Shown one piece after another: positions 1-8,018 of a DNA stretch of 64,000 nucleotides. Source of the stretch: Actinomycetota bacterium (GTDB taxonomy: Bacteria > Actinomycetota > Acidimicrobiia > Acidimicrobiales > Ilumatobacteraceae); the NCBI GenBank assembly GCA_016700055.1, contig CP064997.1, positions 2,108,001 to 2,172,000 on the forward strand, in the 5' to 3' direction. The notes under the pieces are model-generated. The model saw only the letters and a program-made list of their open reading frames with translations. It was not told the origin of the DNA and ran no database searches. The stretch's first letter is position 1. Each line of letters begins with the position of its first letter. The position numbers were made by a program, and so were the translations under genes.

Positions 1-618
1 GAGATGCGCACGATCGCATCGGGTGAGGAGCTGGTGTACGAGTTCGAGGCCACGAAGGCCGGCGCGTACATGTACCACTGCGGCACCGCTCCCGCCCTGC
101 ACCACATCGGCAACGGCATGTTCGGGGCGATCATCATCGACCCGCCCGACCTCCCGCCGGTCGCCGAGGAGTTCGTCATCACGCAGAGCGAGCTGTACCT
201 CGGCCCAGAGGGTCAGCCCGGAGACCTCACGAAGATGCTCGGCGAGGACTGGGACGCGGTGGTGTTCAACGGCTACTACAACCAGTACGTGCACGCCCCG
301 ATCCACGTCGAGGTGAACGAGCGTTACCGGGTGTGGGTGGTCGACGACGGCCCGAGCGAGAACTCCGCCTTCCACATCGTCGGCACTATCTTCGACACCG
401 TGTTCAAGGAGGGCGCGTACACGTTGTCGCCCGACGAGTCCCAGGGCGGCTCCCAGGCGCTCGACCTGCAGCCGTCCCAGGGCGGCTTCGTCGAGTTCAC
501 CTTCGCCGAAGACGGCCTCTACCCCTTCGTGACGCACAAGTTCGCCAACGCGAGCAAGGGAGCCCTCGGCTTCTTCGCCGCCGGCGACGCCGACACGTCC
601 GCTCTCGGCGGTCACTGA
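1..618 (+). CDS. nirK: Copper-containing nitrite reductase, AniA-like (5' truncated by window edge)
   Basis: Reduces nitrite to nitric oxide outside the cytoplasm. The open frame runs in from base 1, so only the C-terminal part of this two-cupredoxin enzyme is present. Counting from the Met at base 4: His25-Cys26 matches the type 2 His / type 1 Cys pair, and His34 and Met39 complete the type 1 site (Cys-x7-His-x4-Met, the one-residue-shorter spacing of AniA/class II enzymes). His124 in FHIVGT matches the catalytic His, and His178 in VTHKF the third type 2 ligand. The second cupredoxin domain follows (about residues 50-195), with the VVFNG segment typical of AniA-type NirK. The next gene, a regulator, starts 6 bp after the stop. 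The signal peptide and N-terminal ligands lie outside the window. A generic multicopper oxidase is less likely because the NirK catalytic His context is kept. Confidence 0.9.
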   Translation, partial: EMRTIASGEELVYEFEATKAGAYMYHCGTAPALHHIGNGMFGAIIIDPPDLPPVAEEFVITQSELYLGPEGQPGDLTKMLGEDWDAVVFNGYYNQYVHAPIHVEVNERYRVWVVDDGPSENSAFHIVGTIFDTVFKEGAYTLSPDESQGGSQALDLQPSQGGFVEFTFAEDGLYPFVTHKFANASKGALGFFAAGDADTSALGGH

Positions 619-624
619 GCGCCG

Positions 625-1251
625 ATGCCGGTCGACGACGCCACCGCGCCCGGCGGGACGCAGGCTCGGGTCTACGAGCTGCTTTCCGCCGGAGGCCCCC
701 TCGACGCGGCGGATATCGCCGCCGCGTTGGGGGTGCACCACACGACGGTGCGCGTCCACCTGCGCAGCCTCGCCGAAGCGGGACTGGTCAGGGCCGAACG
801 GGCCGCGCCACGTGGCCGTGGGCGTCCCCACTACATCTTCCGGGCGATGCCCCGCCCCATACCGCCTTACCAGACGCTCTCGATGCTGCTCGTCGCTGCA
901 GTGCGCGATCGCCTCCATGCGCGCGAGGCCGGACGGCGCGCCGGGGTAAGAGCTGCGGCCAACGCGGCCGAGGCTGCCTCACCCGGCACCGACGCGTTCG
1001 ATCTGATCAGCGACGAGGCCGGGCGGCTCGGCTTCGACCCGGTCGTCGAGAAGCGACTCGGCGGCGCAGACGTGGTGCTGCGGACGTGTCCTTTCGCCGA
1101 GGTCGCCGCGAGCGATCCGGAAACGATCTGCGACCTGCACCTCGGAGTGGCCGAAGGCCTCGCCGAGGCCGCCGGCGGGGTGGTCATCGAGTGTCTCCAC
1201 GTACGTGAACCTCACGAGGGTGGCTGCCGGATCGTGATCCGCACGACCTGA
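625..1251 (+). CDS. SufR-like winged-helix regulator with four conserved-type cysteines
   Basis: 208 aa. The N-terminal winged helix-turn-helix spans about residues 12-70; the recognition helix region contains HHTTVRVHLRSL and the wing GRGRPHYIF. The C-terminal domain resembles the SufR/COG2345 family, where cysteines hold an iron-sulfur cluster. Cys155, Cys169, Cys190 and Cys201 are present, in RTCPF, TICDLH, IECLH and GGCRI. It starts 6 bp after nirK on the same strand, so the two are probably co-transcribed. Inference: a redox- or NO-sensitive repressor or activator of nirK or of iron-sulfur genes. Its DNA target cannot be read from this window because the nirK promoter is missing. The family call is firm, the ligand set and regulon are not. 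Confidence 0.8.
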   Translation: MPVDDATAPGGTQARVYELLSAGGPLDAADIAAALGVHHTTVRVHLRSLAEAGLVRAERAAPRGRGRPHYIFRAMPRPIPPYQTLSMLLVAAVRDRLHAREAGRRAGVRAAANAAEAASPGTDAFDLISDEAGRLGFDPVVEKRLGGADVVLRTCPFAEVAASDPETICDLHLGVAEGLAEAAGGVVIECLHVREPHEGGCRIVIRTT

Positions 1252-1273
1252 TCCGGCGCGCGCGACCGCTTGG

Positions 1274-2980
1274 TCAGTTCCGTGCGCCACCCTCGAGGTA
1301 CCGGCGCACGGTCACCCGCTTGCCGCGGATCGAGGTACGGCTCATCGCCGCGAGCACCTCGTCGACGGCCGACTCGGGGATCTCGACGGTAGAGGAGTGC
1401 TCGCCGACCTTGATCGCACCGATGTCACGCCCGGTGAGACGCGTCTCGTTCGCGATCGCGCCGACCAGGTCCTGTGGACGCACCTTCGACGCGCGGCCCG
1501 CACCGACGTAGATCCGCGCGGTCCGCTGGCTGTCGGAGAGCTGCCGCTTGCCGCCGCCCTCGCGGTCGGGGCGTTCAGTGCGCTCGGCGCGCTTGCCACC
1601 CGCAGGCCGGTCCCACGAGGCGGCGAGGTCGGGGATCTCGGCCTCGTCGAGCATTGCCCCGGTGGACTCGTGGGCCAACTTCAGCGCGGCGAGCGCGATG
1701 TCTGCCAGGTCGTGGTTCTCGTTCAACACGTCGAGCAGGCGGGCGAACTGCTCGAGGTCGTCGGCCCCGAGCGCATCTCGCACCGTGTCGAGCGTCTGCT
1801 CCATCTGCTTCGCGCGCAGGTCGGCGACGGTCGGGATCTTCGCGATCGCGATCTTCTGCTTGGTGATCCGTTCGATGTTCTGCAGCAGGCGCTGCTCGCG
1901 GGGCTCGGCCAGCGTGATCGCGGTGCCTTCCCGCCCGGCGCGCCCGACGCGACCGATGCGGTGCACGTAAGCATCGGCGTCCGAGGGCACCTCGTAGTTG
2001 ACGACGTGCGTGAGGTGGTCGATGTCGAGTCCGCGGGCCGCGACGTCGGTGGCCACGAGCAGTTCGGCGGTGCCGTTGCGCAGCCTGCCCATCACCCGGT
2101 CGCGCTGGTCCTGGTCCATCCCGCCGTGCAGTGCCTCGGCCCTGTAGCCCCGCCCGTTCAGGGTCTCGGTCAGTTGGTCGACCTCACCGCGGGTGCGGCA
2201 GAACACGATCGCCGCCGTCGGTGCCTCGACGTCGAGGATGCGGCCGAGCGCGGCCGGCTTGTGGAAGCGGGGCACCACGTACGCGCTCTGGCGCACCAAC
2301 GGAGCCGTGCCGGTCTCCCGCGCGGCGGCCTCGATCTGGATGCGTACCGGATTGCGCAGGTGGCGCCGCGCGATGGCGTCGATGCGCGGTGGCAGCGTGG
2401 CCGAGAACAGGATCGTCTGACGGCTCGCCGGCGTCTCGGCCAGGATCGCCTCGATGTCCTCGGCGAAGCCCATGTCCAGCATCTCGTCGGCCTCGTCGAG
2501 CACCACCACTTGGATGCCGTCCAACTTGAGCGTGCCGCGGCGGATGTGGTCGAGCGCCCGGCCAGGGCTGGCGACGACGATGTCGGCGCCGCGCCGCAAG
2601 GCGTCGAGTTGGCGCCCGATGTGCTGGCCGCCGTAGATCGGCACCACCCGCGCGCCCAGCCCGTGGCCGTACTTGTACGTCGCCTCGGACACCTGCATCG
2701 CCAACTCACGCGTGGGCACCAGGATCAGCCCGACGGGACCGGAGCGGGAACGGAGCTCCTCGGTGAGGCGGTGCAGCAGCGGCAGCGCGAACGCCGCCGT
2801 CTTGCCGGTGCCCGTGGCGGCCTGGCCGAGCAGGTCGTCGCCGGCGAGGAGGTGCGGGATCGCTGCGCGCTGGATGGGGGTCGGCTCTTCGTAGCCGAGC
2901 GCGACGAGGGCGGTCAGCAGCTCTTCACGCAGCCCGAGGGCCTCGAATCCGGGTGCGGCCGTGCCGCTCTCGTCGTCCAC
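1274..2980 (-). CDS. deaD: DEAD-box ATP-dependent RNA helicase, DeaD/CsdA type
   Basis: 568 aa with a GTG start. Q-motif PTPIQ at 33-37, Walker A ATGTGKT at 55-61, PTREL near 89-93, DEAD at 162-165, SAT at 193-195, and HRIGRVGRAGR in the second RecA domain. The C-terminal region (about 490-565) has the fold-type sequence of the DbpA RNA-binding domain (RIYVGAGR, then VRPQDLVGAIANE), separated from the core by an Arg/Glu-rich linker. Members unwind structured RNA in ribosome assembly and mRNA decay, often in the cold. It converges with the nirK-regulator pair (22 bp apart) and starts 4 bp after the stop of the lipoprotein gene, so it may be last in an SDR-lipoprotein-helicase transcript. Confidence 0.93.
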   Translation of the reverse strand: MDDESGTAAPGFEALGLREELLTALVALGYEEPTPIQRAAIPHLLAGDDLLGQAATGTGKTAAFALPLLHRLTEELRSRSGPVGLILVPTRELAMQVSEATYKYGHGLGARVVPIYGGQHIGRQLDALRRGADIVVASPGRALDHIRRGTLKLDGIQVVVLDEADEMLDMGFAEDIEAILAETPASRQTILFSATLPPRIDAIARRHLRNPVRIQIEAAARETGTAPLVRQSAYVVPRFHKPAALGRILDVEAPTAAIVFCRTRGEVDQLTETLNGRGYRAEALHGGMDQDQRDRVMGRLRNGTAELLVATDVAARGLDIDHLTHVVNYEVPSDADAYVHRIGRVGRAGREGTAITLAEPREQRLLQNIERITKQKIAIAKIPTVADLRAKQMEQTLDTVRDALGADDLEQFARLLDVLNENHDLADIALAALKLAHESTGAMLDEAEIPDLAASWDRPAGGKRAERTERPDREGGGKRQLSDSQRTARIYVGAGRASKVRPQDLVGAIANETRLTGRDIGAIKVGEHSSTVEIPESAVDEVLAAMSRTSIRGKRVTVRRYLEGGARN

Positions 2981-2984
2981 GGCT

Positions 2985-3737
2985 CTAGAGCGCGATGTCG
3001 ATCACGAGACGGGGGGGATCGACCAACTCGTCGGCCCGGAACGCCCGCCGGCTGTCGAGGCCCACCGCCCATGTGTGCTGGCCCTCGTAGTTGTCGATCA
3101 ACAAGAGCTCCAGGATACCGCCGACATTCGTCGGGAAGATCTGGTTGGGGCCTTCGTAGCCGCCGACGTCGGGATAGAACACCCACGAGTTGGCGGTGAT
3201 CAGCAGTGTCTCGTCGCCGAGCAGGTCGACGAACTGGTCGTCGGTCTGGCCGAGGGTGATCGGTCCGTCGGCATAGCGGACCCACCATCCCGGGAACGGC
3301 TGGGGTGCGGGCAGGTCGCTTTCCTGCAGCTCGATCACGATCCGCTCGAAGCACTCGTGGCCGCCGGTGCGGATGTCGGCCCCGATCAGGGCGCTCATCC
3401 GCTCCGGGAACGACTCGCGCTCGGCGGAGGTGTCCCCAATCGGCTCGCAGCCCGGCGCTGTCGTGGTGGGGGTCGTGGTGGGGGTCGTGGCGGGGGCAGT
3501 GGTCGGGGCAGGGGTGGTGGTGGTCGTGGCGGGGGTGGTGGTGACGGGGGCGATCGTCGTGACCGTCGTCGCGGGCCCGCTGGTACCCGGTGCGCTGGTG
3601 TCGGGGGTGGGCACCGTGGTCGGTGCCGAGGTGGAAGCGCCGTCGGTGGTGTCCGGCGTCGCCGAGTCGTCGCCGCTGCAGGCCGCGAGTGTTGCGATCA
3701 CCACTGCGGCGAGGACGGCGAGCCGGGGCGTCGTCAC
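2985..3737 (-). CDS. AMIN-like-domain lipoprotein
   Basis: 250 aa. A short lipoprotein signal ends in LAAC (Cys20). A Thr/Pro-rich linker (about residues 25-95, many TTT runs) spans the wall region. The globular C-terminal domain begins near Cys97 and shows the pattern of AMIN-like domains in actinobacterial lipoproteins (hydrophobic beta strands such as FERIVIELQ, ITLGQTDDQFVDLLG, PPRLVIDIAL). Function is unknown; related AMIN domains bind cell-wall components. The GTG start overlaps the stop of the upstream SDR gene by 4 bp (GTGA), so translation is probably coupled. The low-complexity coding stretch at about 3460-3550 is a repeat-prone GGGGGT tract on the plus strand. Confidence 0.75.
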   Translation of the reverse strand: MTTPRLAVLAAVVIATLAACSGDDSATPDTTDGASTSAPTTVPTPDTSAPGTSGPATTVTTIAPVTTTPATTTTTPAPTTAPATTPTTTPTTTAPGCEPIGDTSAERESFPERMSALIGADIRTGGHECFERIVIELQESDLPAPQPFPGWWVRYADGPITLGQTDDQFVDLLGDETLLITANSWVFYPDVGGYEGPNQIFPTNVGGILELLLIDNYEGQHTWAVGLDSRRAFRADELVDPPRLVIDIAL

Positions 3738-4708
3738 TCGGGCCCTTGCACGAACCGGAACGCTCCCTCACCCTGGAGCTGTTCCATGAAGCCGGGTTCG
3801 TATGCGTCGACCGGGTTCGCGCGCACCAGGGAGTCGATCAGGTGGGCGTCGGCGCCGACGAGGATGCGCCACTGCCCGGCGCGTACGCCGTCGAGGATCG
3901 TCGTCGCGGCCTCGGCCGCGGTCATCGGTGCGTCGTCACGGAACGATTCCGCCTGCATCAGCACCAGCTGGCGCAAGTCCTCGTCGGAAGCCGCCGTGGT
4001 GTCGATGCCGCGCTGGGAGAAGCGCTCGCGCATCTCCTCGATGTGCTCGGGGCGCAACGACTTCGGGTCACGGCCGTGGGCGAGACCGGAGTTGAACACG
4101 ATCGAAGTCCCGATGTGACCCGGCATCACCACCGAGACCTTCACATGGGGAGCGTTCAGGCGCAGGTCGACGATCAGCGCCTCGGTGAACCCCTTCACCG
4201 CGAACTTGGCCGCGCTGTAGGCGGTGTGGGGGATCTCCGGGCCGAGGCATGCCCAGAAGCCGTTGACGCTGCTCGTGTTCACGATATGGGCGTCACTGCT
4301 GGCGATCAGCAGCGGCAGAAATGTGCGGGTGCCGAAGTACACGCCGCCCCAGCACACGCCGAAGGTCTTGTCCCACTCCGCCCGATCGTCGTACACCATG
4401 CTGCCGCCCCCACCGATGCCGGCGTTGTTGAACAGCAGGTCGATGTGGTCGGTGTCATGAGTGCTTACGACGTGATCGCGAAATGCCTGGAGCTGGGCCT
4501 CGTCGGAGACGTCGGCGACGAACGTGCTCACGAGGGTTCCGGCCGGCGCTCCCGCCAGGCACAGCTCCTTGGTCTCGGCCATCGCGGTTTCGGAGACGTC
4601 GCAGAAGGCGACGTTGCAGCCTTGCGCGGCGAGCTGGCGCGCGAGCTCGCGACCCATGCCGTGACCGCCGCCGGTGACGACGGCGAGCAACCCGTCGAAG
4701 CGTTCCAT
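3734..4708 (-). CDS. Short-chain dehydrogenase/reductase
   Basis: 324 aa classical SDR. TGGGHGMG (12-19) is the Rossmann cofactor loop, NNAG is at 94-97, catalytic Ser is near 146-147, Tyr164 and Lys168 sit in YSAAK. Asp37 at the end of the second strand (CDVS) suggests NAD(H) preference, by analogy. The ATG at 4708 was chosen over a longer frame beginning at 4783 because a GAGGGG element lies about 9 nt upstream and the family fold begins at once (FDGLLAVVTGGG). The gene overlaps the AMIN lipoprotein gene by 4 bp. The substrate is unknown; this subgroup is broad (alcohols, steroids, acyl derivatives). Confidence 0.85.
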   Translation of the reverse strand: MERFDGLLAVVTGGGHGMGRELARQLAAQGCNVAFCDVSETAMAETKELCLAGAPAGTLVSTFVADVSDEAQLQAFRDHVVSTHDTDHIDLLFNNAGIGGGGSMVYDDRAEWDKTFGVCWGGVYFGTRTFLPLLIASSDAHIVNTSSVNGFWACLGPEIPHTAYSAAKFAVKGFTEALIVDLRLNAPHVKVSVVMPGHIGTSIVFNSGLAHGRDPKSLRPEHIEEMRERFSQRGIDTTAASDEDLRQLVLMQAESFRDDAPMTAAEAATTILDGVRAGQWRILVGADAHLIDSLVRANPVDAYEPGFMEQLQGEGAFRFVQGPE

Positions 4709-4883
4709 GCGCCGAACCCCTCTCGTATCTCGGCTCGGGTGAGCCTCTGCAAGCGAATCACATCCCGGCGAGGCCTGACGCACCGGACTCGCCGGAACGC
4801 CGGCGCCTCACACGCGTGTCAAAGCTCTGCCAAGGCTCTGCAAAGCGGTTCATGTCCACCGCGGGGTTGCCGATGGTCTGGAC

Positions 4884-5111
4884 ATGCTGTTCGAGACGGA
4901 GTGCTCCGAGAAGTCGAACGACGAGATTCGCGACGAGCACGACCAGCTCGTCGACCGGGTGGCTGCCGCGCTTGTCGCCGGTGATCCCGCCCGGGCCGAG
5001 ATCGAAGCATCGCTCGCGCTGCACATGCGGATGGGCGAGCTGTGGATGTGGCTGAAGGAGCACGGCGCCGAGCAGTCCCCCCGCCTGCACGCGAGCCTCC
5101 TCGGGCTATGA
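4884..5111 (+). CDS. Small hypothetical protein
   Basis: 75 aa, unrecognised. It is an acidic, probably all-helical polypeptide (DEIRDEHDQLVDRVAAALVAGD, then a C-terminal helix with MGELWMWLKEHG). Codon third positions are almost all G or C, as in neighbouring true genes, which is the main reason for calling it coding. No clear ribosome-binding site precedes the ATG. The end overlaps the convergent ADP-ribosylglycohydrolase gene by 6 bp. No cysteine pair, membrane segment or known motif is visible. It could still be a chance frame. Confidence 0.45.
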   Translation: MLFETECSEKSNDEIRDEHDQLVDRVAAALVAGDPARAEIEASLALHMRMGELWMWLKEHGAEQSPRLHASLLGL

Positions 5112-6074
5112 CGAGGCGGTGTCGAGCAGGCGGTACGTGAGGCCCTGCAGGTCGACCAGACGGTAGGTGCGCCGCCCGGCCGCAGTCGTGATGTGGCCGT
5201 GCAGCGGCATCGTCCAGCGTTCCGGCACGGAGGCGATGCCGTACAGCGCTCCGGCGAGCCCTCCGGTCACTGCCGCGACGGTGTCGGTGTCGCCGCCGAG
5301 ATCGATCGCCGCGACGACTGCCTCGCTGTACGTGGTCGTCGTGCGCACCGCCCACACGGCCTGGGCCAGGCAGCTCCACACCGTGGAGTTGGATAGGCGG
5401 CTGTGGCTCGGTTCCCAGCTCGGATGCAACACCTCGTGGAACCGCTGCTGGTCTGCGGGAAGGTGCTCGAGCGCGGCGGCGAGTGTGTCGAAGGGGGAGC
5501 GTCCGTGGAGCGCGGCCCGGATCATCAGGTGATAGAGGGCCGTGCCCCATCCGGCCGCCGGGTCGGCGTGGGTCACCGCCGAAGCGGCGCGTGCTGCGTC
5601 TACGGTCGCCTGGGCGGTGCTCGAGGCGAAGCGCACGGCCGTCGGAGTGGAACGCATCAAGGCGCCGTTGCCCGCGGAGCGGTCCGGGTGCCGGCTGTAG
5701 TGGTCGAGCGCCGCCCGGCGCCAACCGAGCGGCGACGACAGCACAGCGTTGGTCTGTACACCGACGTCGGTCGCGTCGAGCGACCAGATGCGAAAGCGCT
5801 CGAACAGGTCGCGCGGGTCGACGCCGTCGCAGACGAGCACCGACTCCCCCTGCACGATCGCCATCTGGGTGTCGTCGGTGAACTCGCCCGGAGCCCACCC
5901 GAAGCCGCCGCCGCCGACCTGCTCGCCGGGGCCGTCCAGGGCGGGCTCGGGGAACCGTGCCGAGTACTGGCCGGGCAGCCCGAACTCGTAGGGCGCGCCC
6001 AGCGCGTCGGCCGCAGCCGAGCCGACGACGGCGCCCACGGCCCGGTCGTGCAGACTCGGTTCGCTCGCCGTCAC
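5106..6074 (-). CDS. ADP-ribosylglycohydrolase family protein (DraG/ARH type)
   Basis: 322 aa. It has the metal-binding signatures of the family: GSAAADALGAPYE near the N-terminus, TDDT at 66-69, and LGGDTDTVAAVTGGLAGALYG near 265-285, which supply the Asp/Thr ligands of the dinuclear Mg2+ site. Such enzymes remove ADP-ribose from proteins or small molecules (for example dinitrogenase reductase, ADP-ribosylated residues or phosphorylated ADP-ribose). The GTG start overlaps the stop of the 60-aa membrane protein by 4 bp, placing it at the end of the phosphate-transport operon. The link with phosphate uptake is unexplained. Confidence 0.87.
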   Translation of the reverse strand: MTASEPSLHDRAVGAVVGSAAADALGAPYEFGLPGQYSARFPEPALDGPGEQVGGGGFGWAPGEFTDDTQMAIVQGESVLVCDGVDPRDLFERFRIWSLDATDVGVQTNAVLSSPLGWRRAALDHYSRHPDRSAGNGALMRSTPTAVRFASSTAQATVDAARAASAVTHADPAAGWGTALYHLMIRAALHGRSPFDTLAAALEHLPADQQRFHEVLHPSWEPSHSRLSNSTVWSCLAQAVWAVRTTTTYSEAVVAAIDLGGDTDTVAAVTGGLAGALYGIASVPERWTMPLHGHITTAAGRRTYRLVDLQGLTYRLLDTASS

Positions 6075-6253
6075 CGTCGCTCGCGGGTACGGGAGCGGTA
6101 GTCGAGGTGGGAGGCGAGAGCGAGCACCGTGTAGAGGACGACCAGTGAGATGCCGACCCAGCGGAGCTCGTCGGGGGTGATGACGAGCGTGATCAGGCAG
6201 AGTACGGCCGCGCCGAGGAAGAAGATCGCTCTGCGGTCCACGTCGGTGCTCAA
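6071..6253 (-). CDS. 60-aa membrane protein in the phosphate operon
   Basis: 60 aa, with two predicted transmembrane segments (AIFFLGAAVLCLITLVI and WVGISLVVLYTVLALAS) and a basic Arg-rich tail (YRSRTRERR). The TTG at 6253 forms a TTGA overlap with the pit stop, and its own stop overlaps the GTG of the glycohydrolase gene, so it sits exactly in a coupled chain. A GTG at 6241 is the alternative start. The hydrophobic pattern and perfect spacing argue that it is real. Function unknown; it resembles small two-helix proteins of the DUF3099/holin-size class only in architecture. Confidence 0.65.
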   Translation of the reverse strand: MSTDVDRRAIFFLGAAVLCLITLVITPDELRWVGISLVVLYTVLALASHLDYRSRTRERR

Positions 6254-7245
6254 TTCAACAACCCCACGATGCCGTAGACCACGGCGGCGATCAGGGCCGA
6301 TCCCGGGATGGTGAGCACCCACGCCCACACCACGCGTCCCGCCACGTTCCACCGCACGGCATTCAGCCTCTTGGCCGAGCCGACGCCGGCGATGGCGCCG
6401 GTGATCGTGTGCGTGGTGGAGACCGGGATGCCCTTCGCAGACGCGAACCAGAGCACTGTCGCCGCACTGGACTCGGCGGCGACCCCGCTCATCGGGTTCA
6501 ACCGGGTGAGCTTGTTGCCCATCGTCCTCACGATGCGCCAGCCGCCGAGCATCGTCCCGAGCGCGATGGCGGTGTGCGCCGACAGCACCACCCACAGCGG
6601 CACATCGGCCGTGGTCGGAACCTTTCCGGCGCCGATCAGCAAGGCGAGGATGATGCCCATCGTCTTCTGCGCGTCGTTGGCTCCGTGGCCGAGGCTGAAT
6701 GCGGCCGCGGAGGCGAGCTGCATCCAACGAAAGGAGCGGTTGACGGTCCGCGGGTGGCGGCTGCGGTGCACGGCCCACATGATGGCGAGGATCAGCAAGA
6801 AGCCGAGGGCGAGCCCGACGAGTGGTGAGTAGATGATGAACGCCGCGATCTTCTGCAACCCGGAGCGGTTCACCGAGTGCCAGCCGGACTTGACCACTGC
6901 CGCGCCGACGATGCCGCCGACGAGCGCGTGCGACGACGAAGACGGCAGACCGAGCACGGCGGTCAAGATGTTCCAGGCGATCGCACCGATGAGACCGGCG
7001 AACACGACCCCGATCGACAGCACCTCCGGATCGACGACGCCCTTCGCGATCGTCGCCGCCACCGCCGTGCCGAAGATGGCGAACGCGATGAAGTTGAAGA
7101 ACGCCGCCCACACCACGGCTTTGCCGGGGCTGAGCACTCTCGTCGAGACGATCGTGGCGATCGAGTTCGCCGCGTCGTGGAACCCGTTGACGAAGTCGAA
7201 CGCCAGTGCCGTGACGATGACGATGACTAGGGCGAAGTCGGCCAC
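6250..7245 (-). CDS. pit: PiT-family inorganic phosphate transporter
   Basis: 331 aa, about 9-10 hydrophobic segments. Both PiT signature repeats are visible: FHDAANSIATIVSTRVL near residues 22-38 and GHGANDAQKTMGI in the second half (the GxND motif). PiT proteins import metal-phosphate with protons or sodium. The upstream neighbour is a DUF47/PhoU-like protein, the usual partner of low-affinity Pit carriers. GTG start; no purine-rich ribosome site is obvious, which is odd for an internal operon gene 39 bp after the previous stop. Confidence 0.92.
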   Translation of the reverse strand: MADFALVIVIVTALAFDFVNGFHDAANSIATIVSTRVLSPGKAVVWAAFFNFIAFAIFGTAVAATIAKGVVDPEVLSIGVVFAGLIGAIAWNILTAVLGLPSSSSHALVGGIVGAAVVKSGWHSVNRSGLQKIAAFIIYSPLVGLALGFLLILAIMWAVHRSRHPRTVNRSFRWMQLASAAAFSLGHGANDAQKTMGIILALLIGAGKVPTTADVPLWVVLSAHTAIALGTMLGGWRIVRTMGNKLTRLNPMSGVAAESSAATVLWFASAKGIPVSTTHTITGAIAGVGSAKRLNAVRWNVAGRVVWAWVLTIPGSALIAAVVYGIVGLLN

Positions 7246-7284
7246 GGTGAGAGGGGGGAGCGTCCGTCGTCGCCGGTCAGTTGG

Positions 7285-7902
7285 TCAGGAGTGCTTCAAG
7301 GCGATGCTGGTGATCACGTCGGCCGTGCTCTCGAAGGCGTTGAGCGCAGCCTCCAGCGATTCGACCACGTCCTTCCACTTGAGCACGGTGAACGCCTTGA
7401 ACGCCCCGGAGAAGAGCAACGCCGTCGTCTCCCGGAACAGGTGATCGCCTCTCGTCTCGATGTCGTCGATGATCTCGAGGTCGGCCTGCATGTCGCGCAG
7501 ACGCTCGAGGTTCGCGGTCGCCCGTACGGCGGCGTCGGCGGCCGCGACGAGGAGCTGGCCGAACTCGGCGACGCCCTCCACCGGCTCGGAGACCTGGTGC
7601 AGGCGGATCAGGTCGACAGCTGCGCTCATGTTGTCGACGGCGCGGTCGAACCCCTCGGCCAGCGCGTGGATGTCCTCGCGGTCGAGCGGGGTGACGATCG
7701 CGGTGTCGAGGGCGGTGAAGATCTGCCGCCGGAGTTGGTCGCCGCGGTCCTCGAGCTCGAGCACCTTCTCCGCGACCGCCGCCACGTCGGGGAGCCTGCC
7801 GAGCGCCTCGTGAACGAGAGCCGCAACGGCCGCCGCGTTCTCGGCGGTCTTGTTGAACAAGGCGAAGAAGCCCTCGTCGCGCGGGACCAAACGGAACCTC
7901 AC
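7285..7902 (-). CDS. DUF47 family (PhoU-like) Pit accessory protein
   Basis: 205 aa, all-helical. It opens with RFRLVPRDEGFFALFNKTAENA, the typical DUF47 beginning, and contains E/D-rich helices (EKVLELEDRGDQLRRQ, then TPLDREDIHALAEGFDRAVDNM) resembling the metal-binding PhoU repeats. In other bacteria this family sits immediately upstream of pit and is needed for or regulates Pit transport. Here it is first in a pit, small membrane protein, glycohydrolase series. The promoter would be in the 116 bp shared with the divergent monooxygenase gene. Confidence 0.88.
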   Translation of the reverse strand: MRFRLVPRDEGFFALFNKTAENAAAVAALVHEALGRLPDVAAVAEKVLELEDRGDQLRRQIFTALDTAIVTPLDREDIHALAEGFDRAVDNMSAAVDLIRLHQVSEPVEGVAEFGQLLVAAADAAVRATANLERLRDMQADLEIIDDIETRGDHLFRETTALLFSGAFKAFTVLKWKDVVESLEAALNAFESTADVITSIALKHS

Positions 7903-8018
7903 GAGGTGATCGTAAGGGTTCGGGCGGTGCCGAGGAAACTGCCGTTGGTCCCGAGGTCGCCCAGCTTCGTCGACGAATCGGCCGCATGCGAGGCTGGCAC
8001 GGAACTGGAGGTGGGGAC

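Noticed and set aside
1397..3199. 600-aa plus-strand frame over the helicase
   Set aside because: Antisense to all DEAD-box motifs, with Arg/Val/Asp-biased composition.
3460..3550. GGGGGT-rich tract as a non-coding repeat element
   Set aside because: It encodes the Thr/Pro linker of the AMIN-like lipoprotein in frame, so the composition is explained.
4709..4883. tRNA or small RNA in the gap before the 75-aa gene
   Set aside because: No cloverleaf arms, T-loop or CCA-like end could be recognised, and no strong hairpin.
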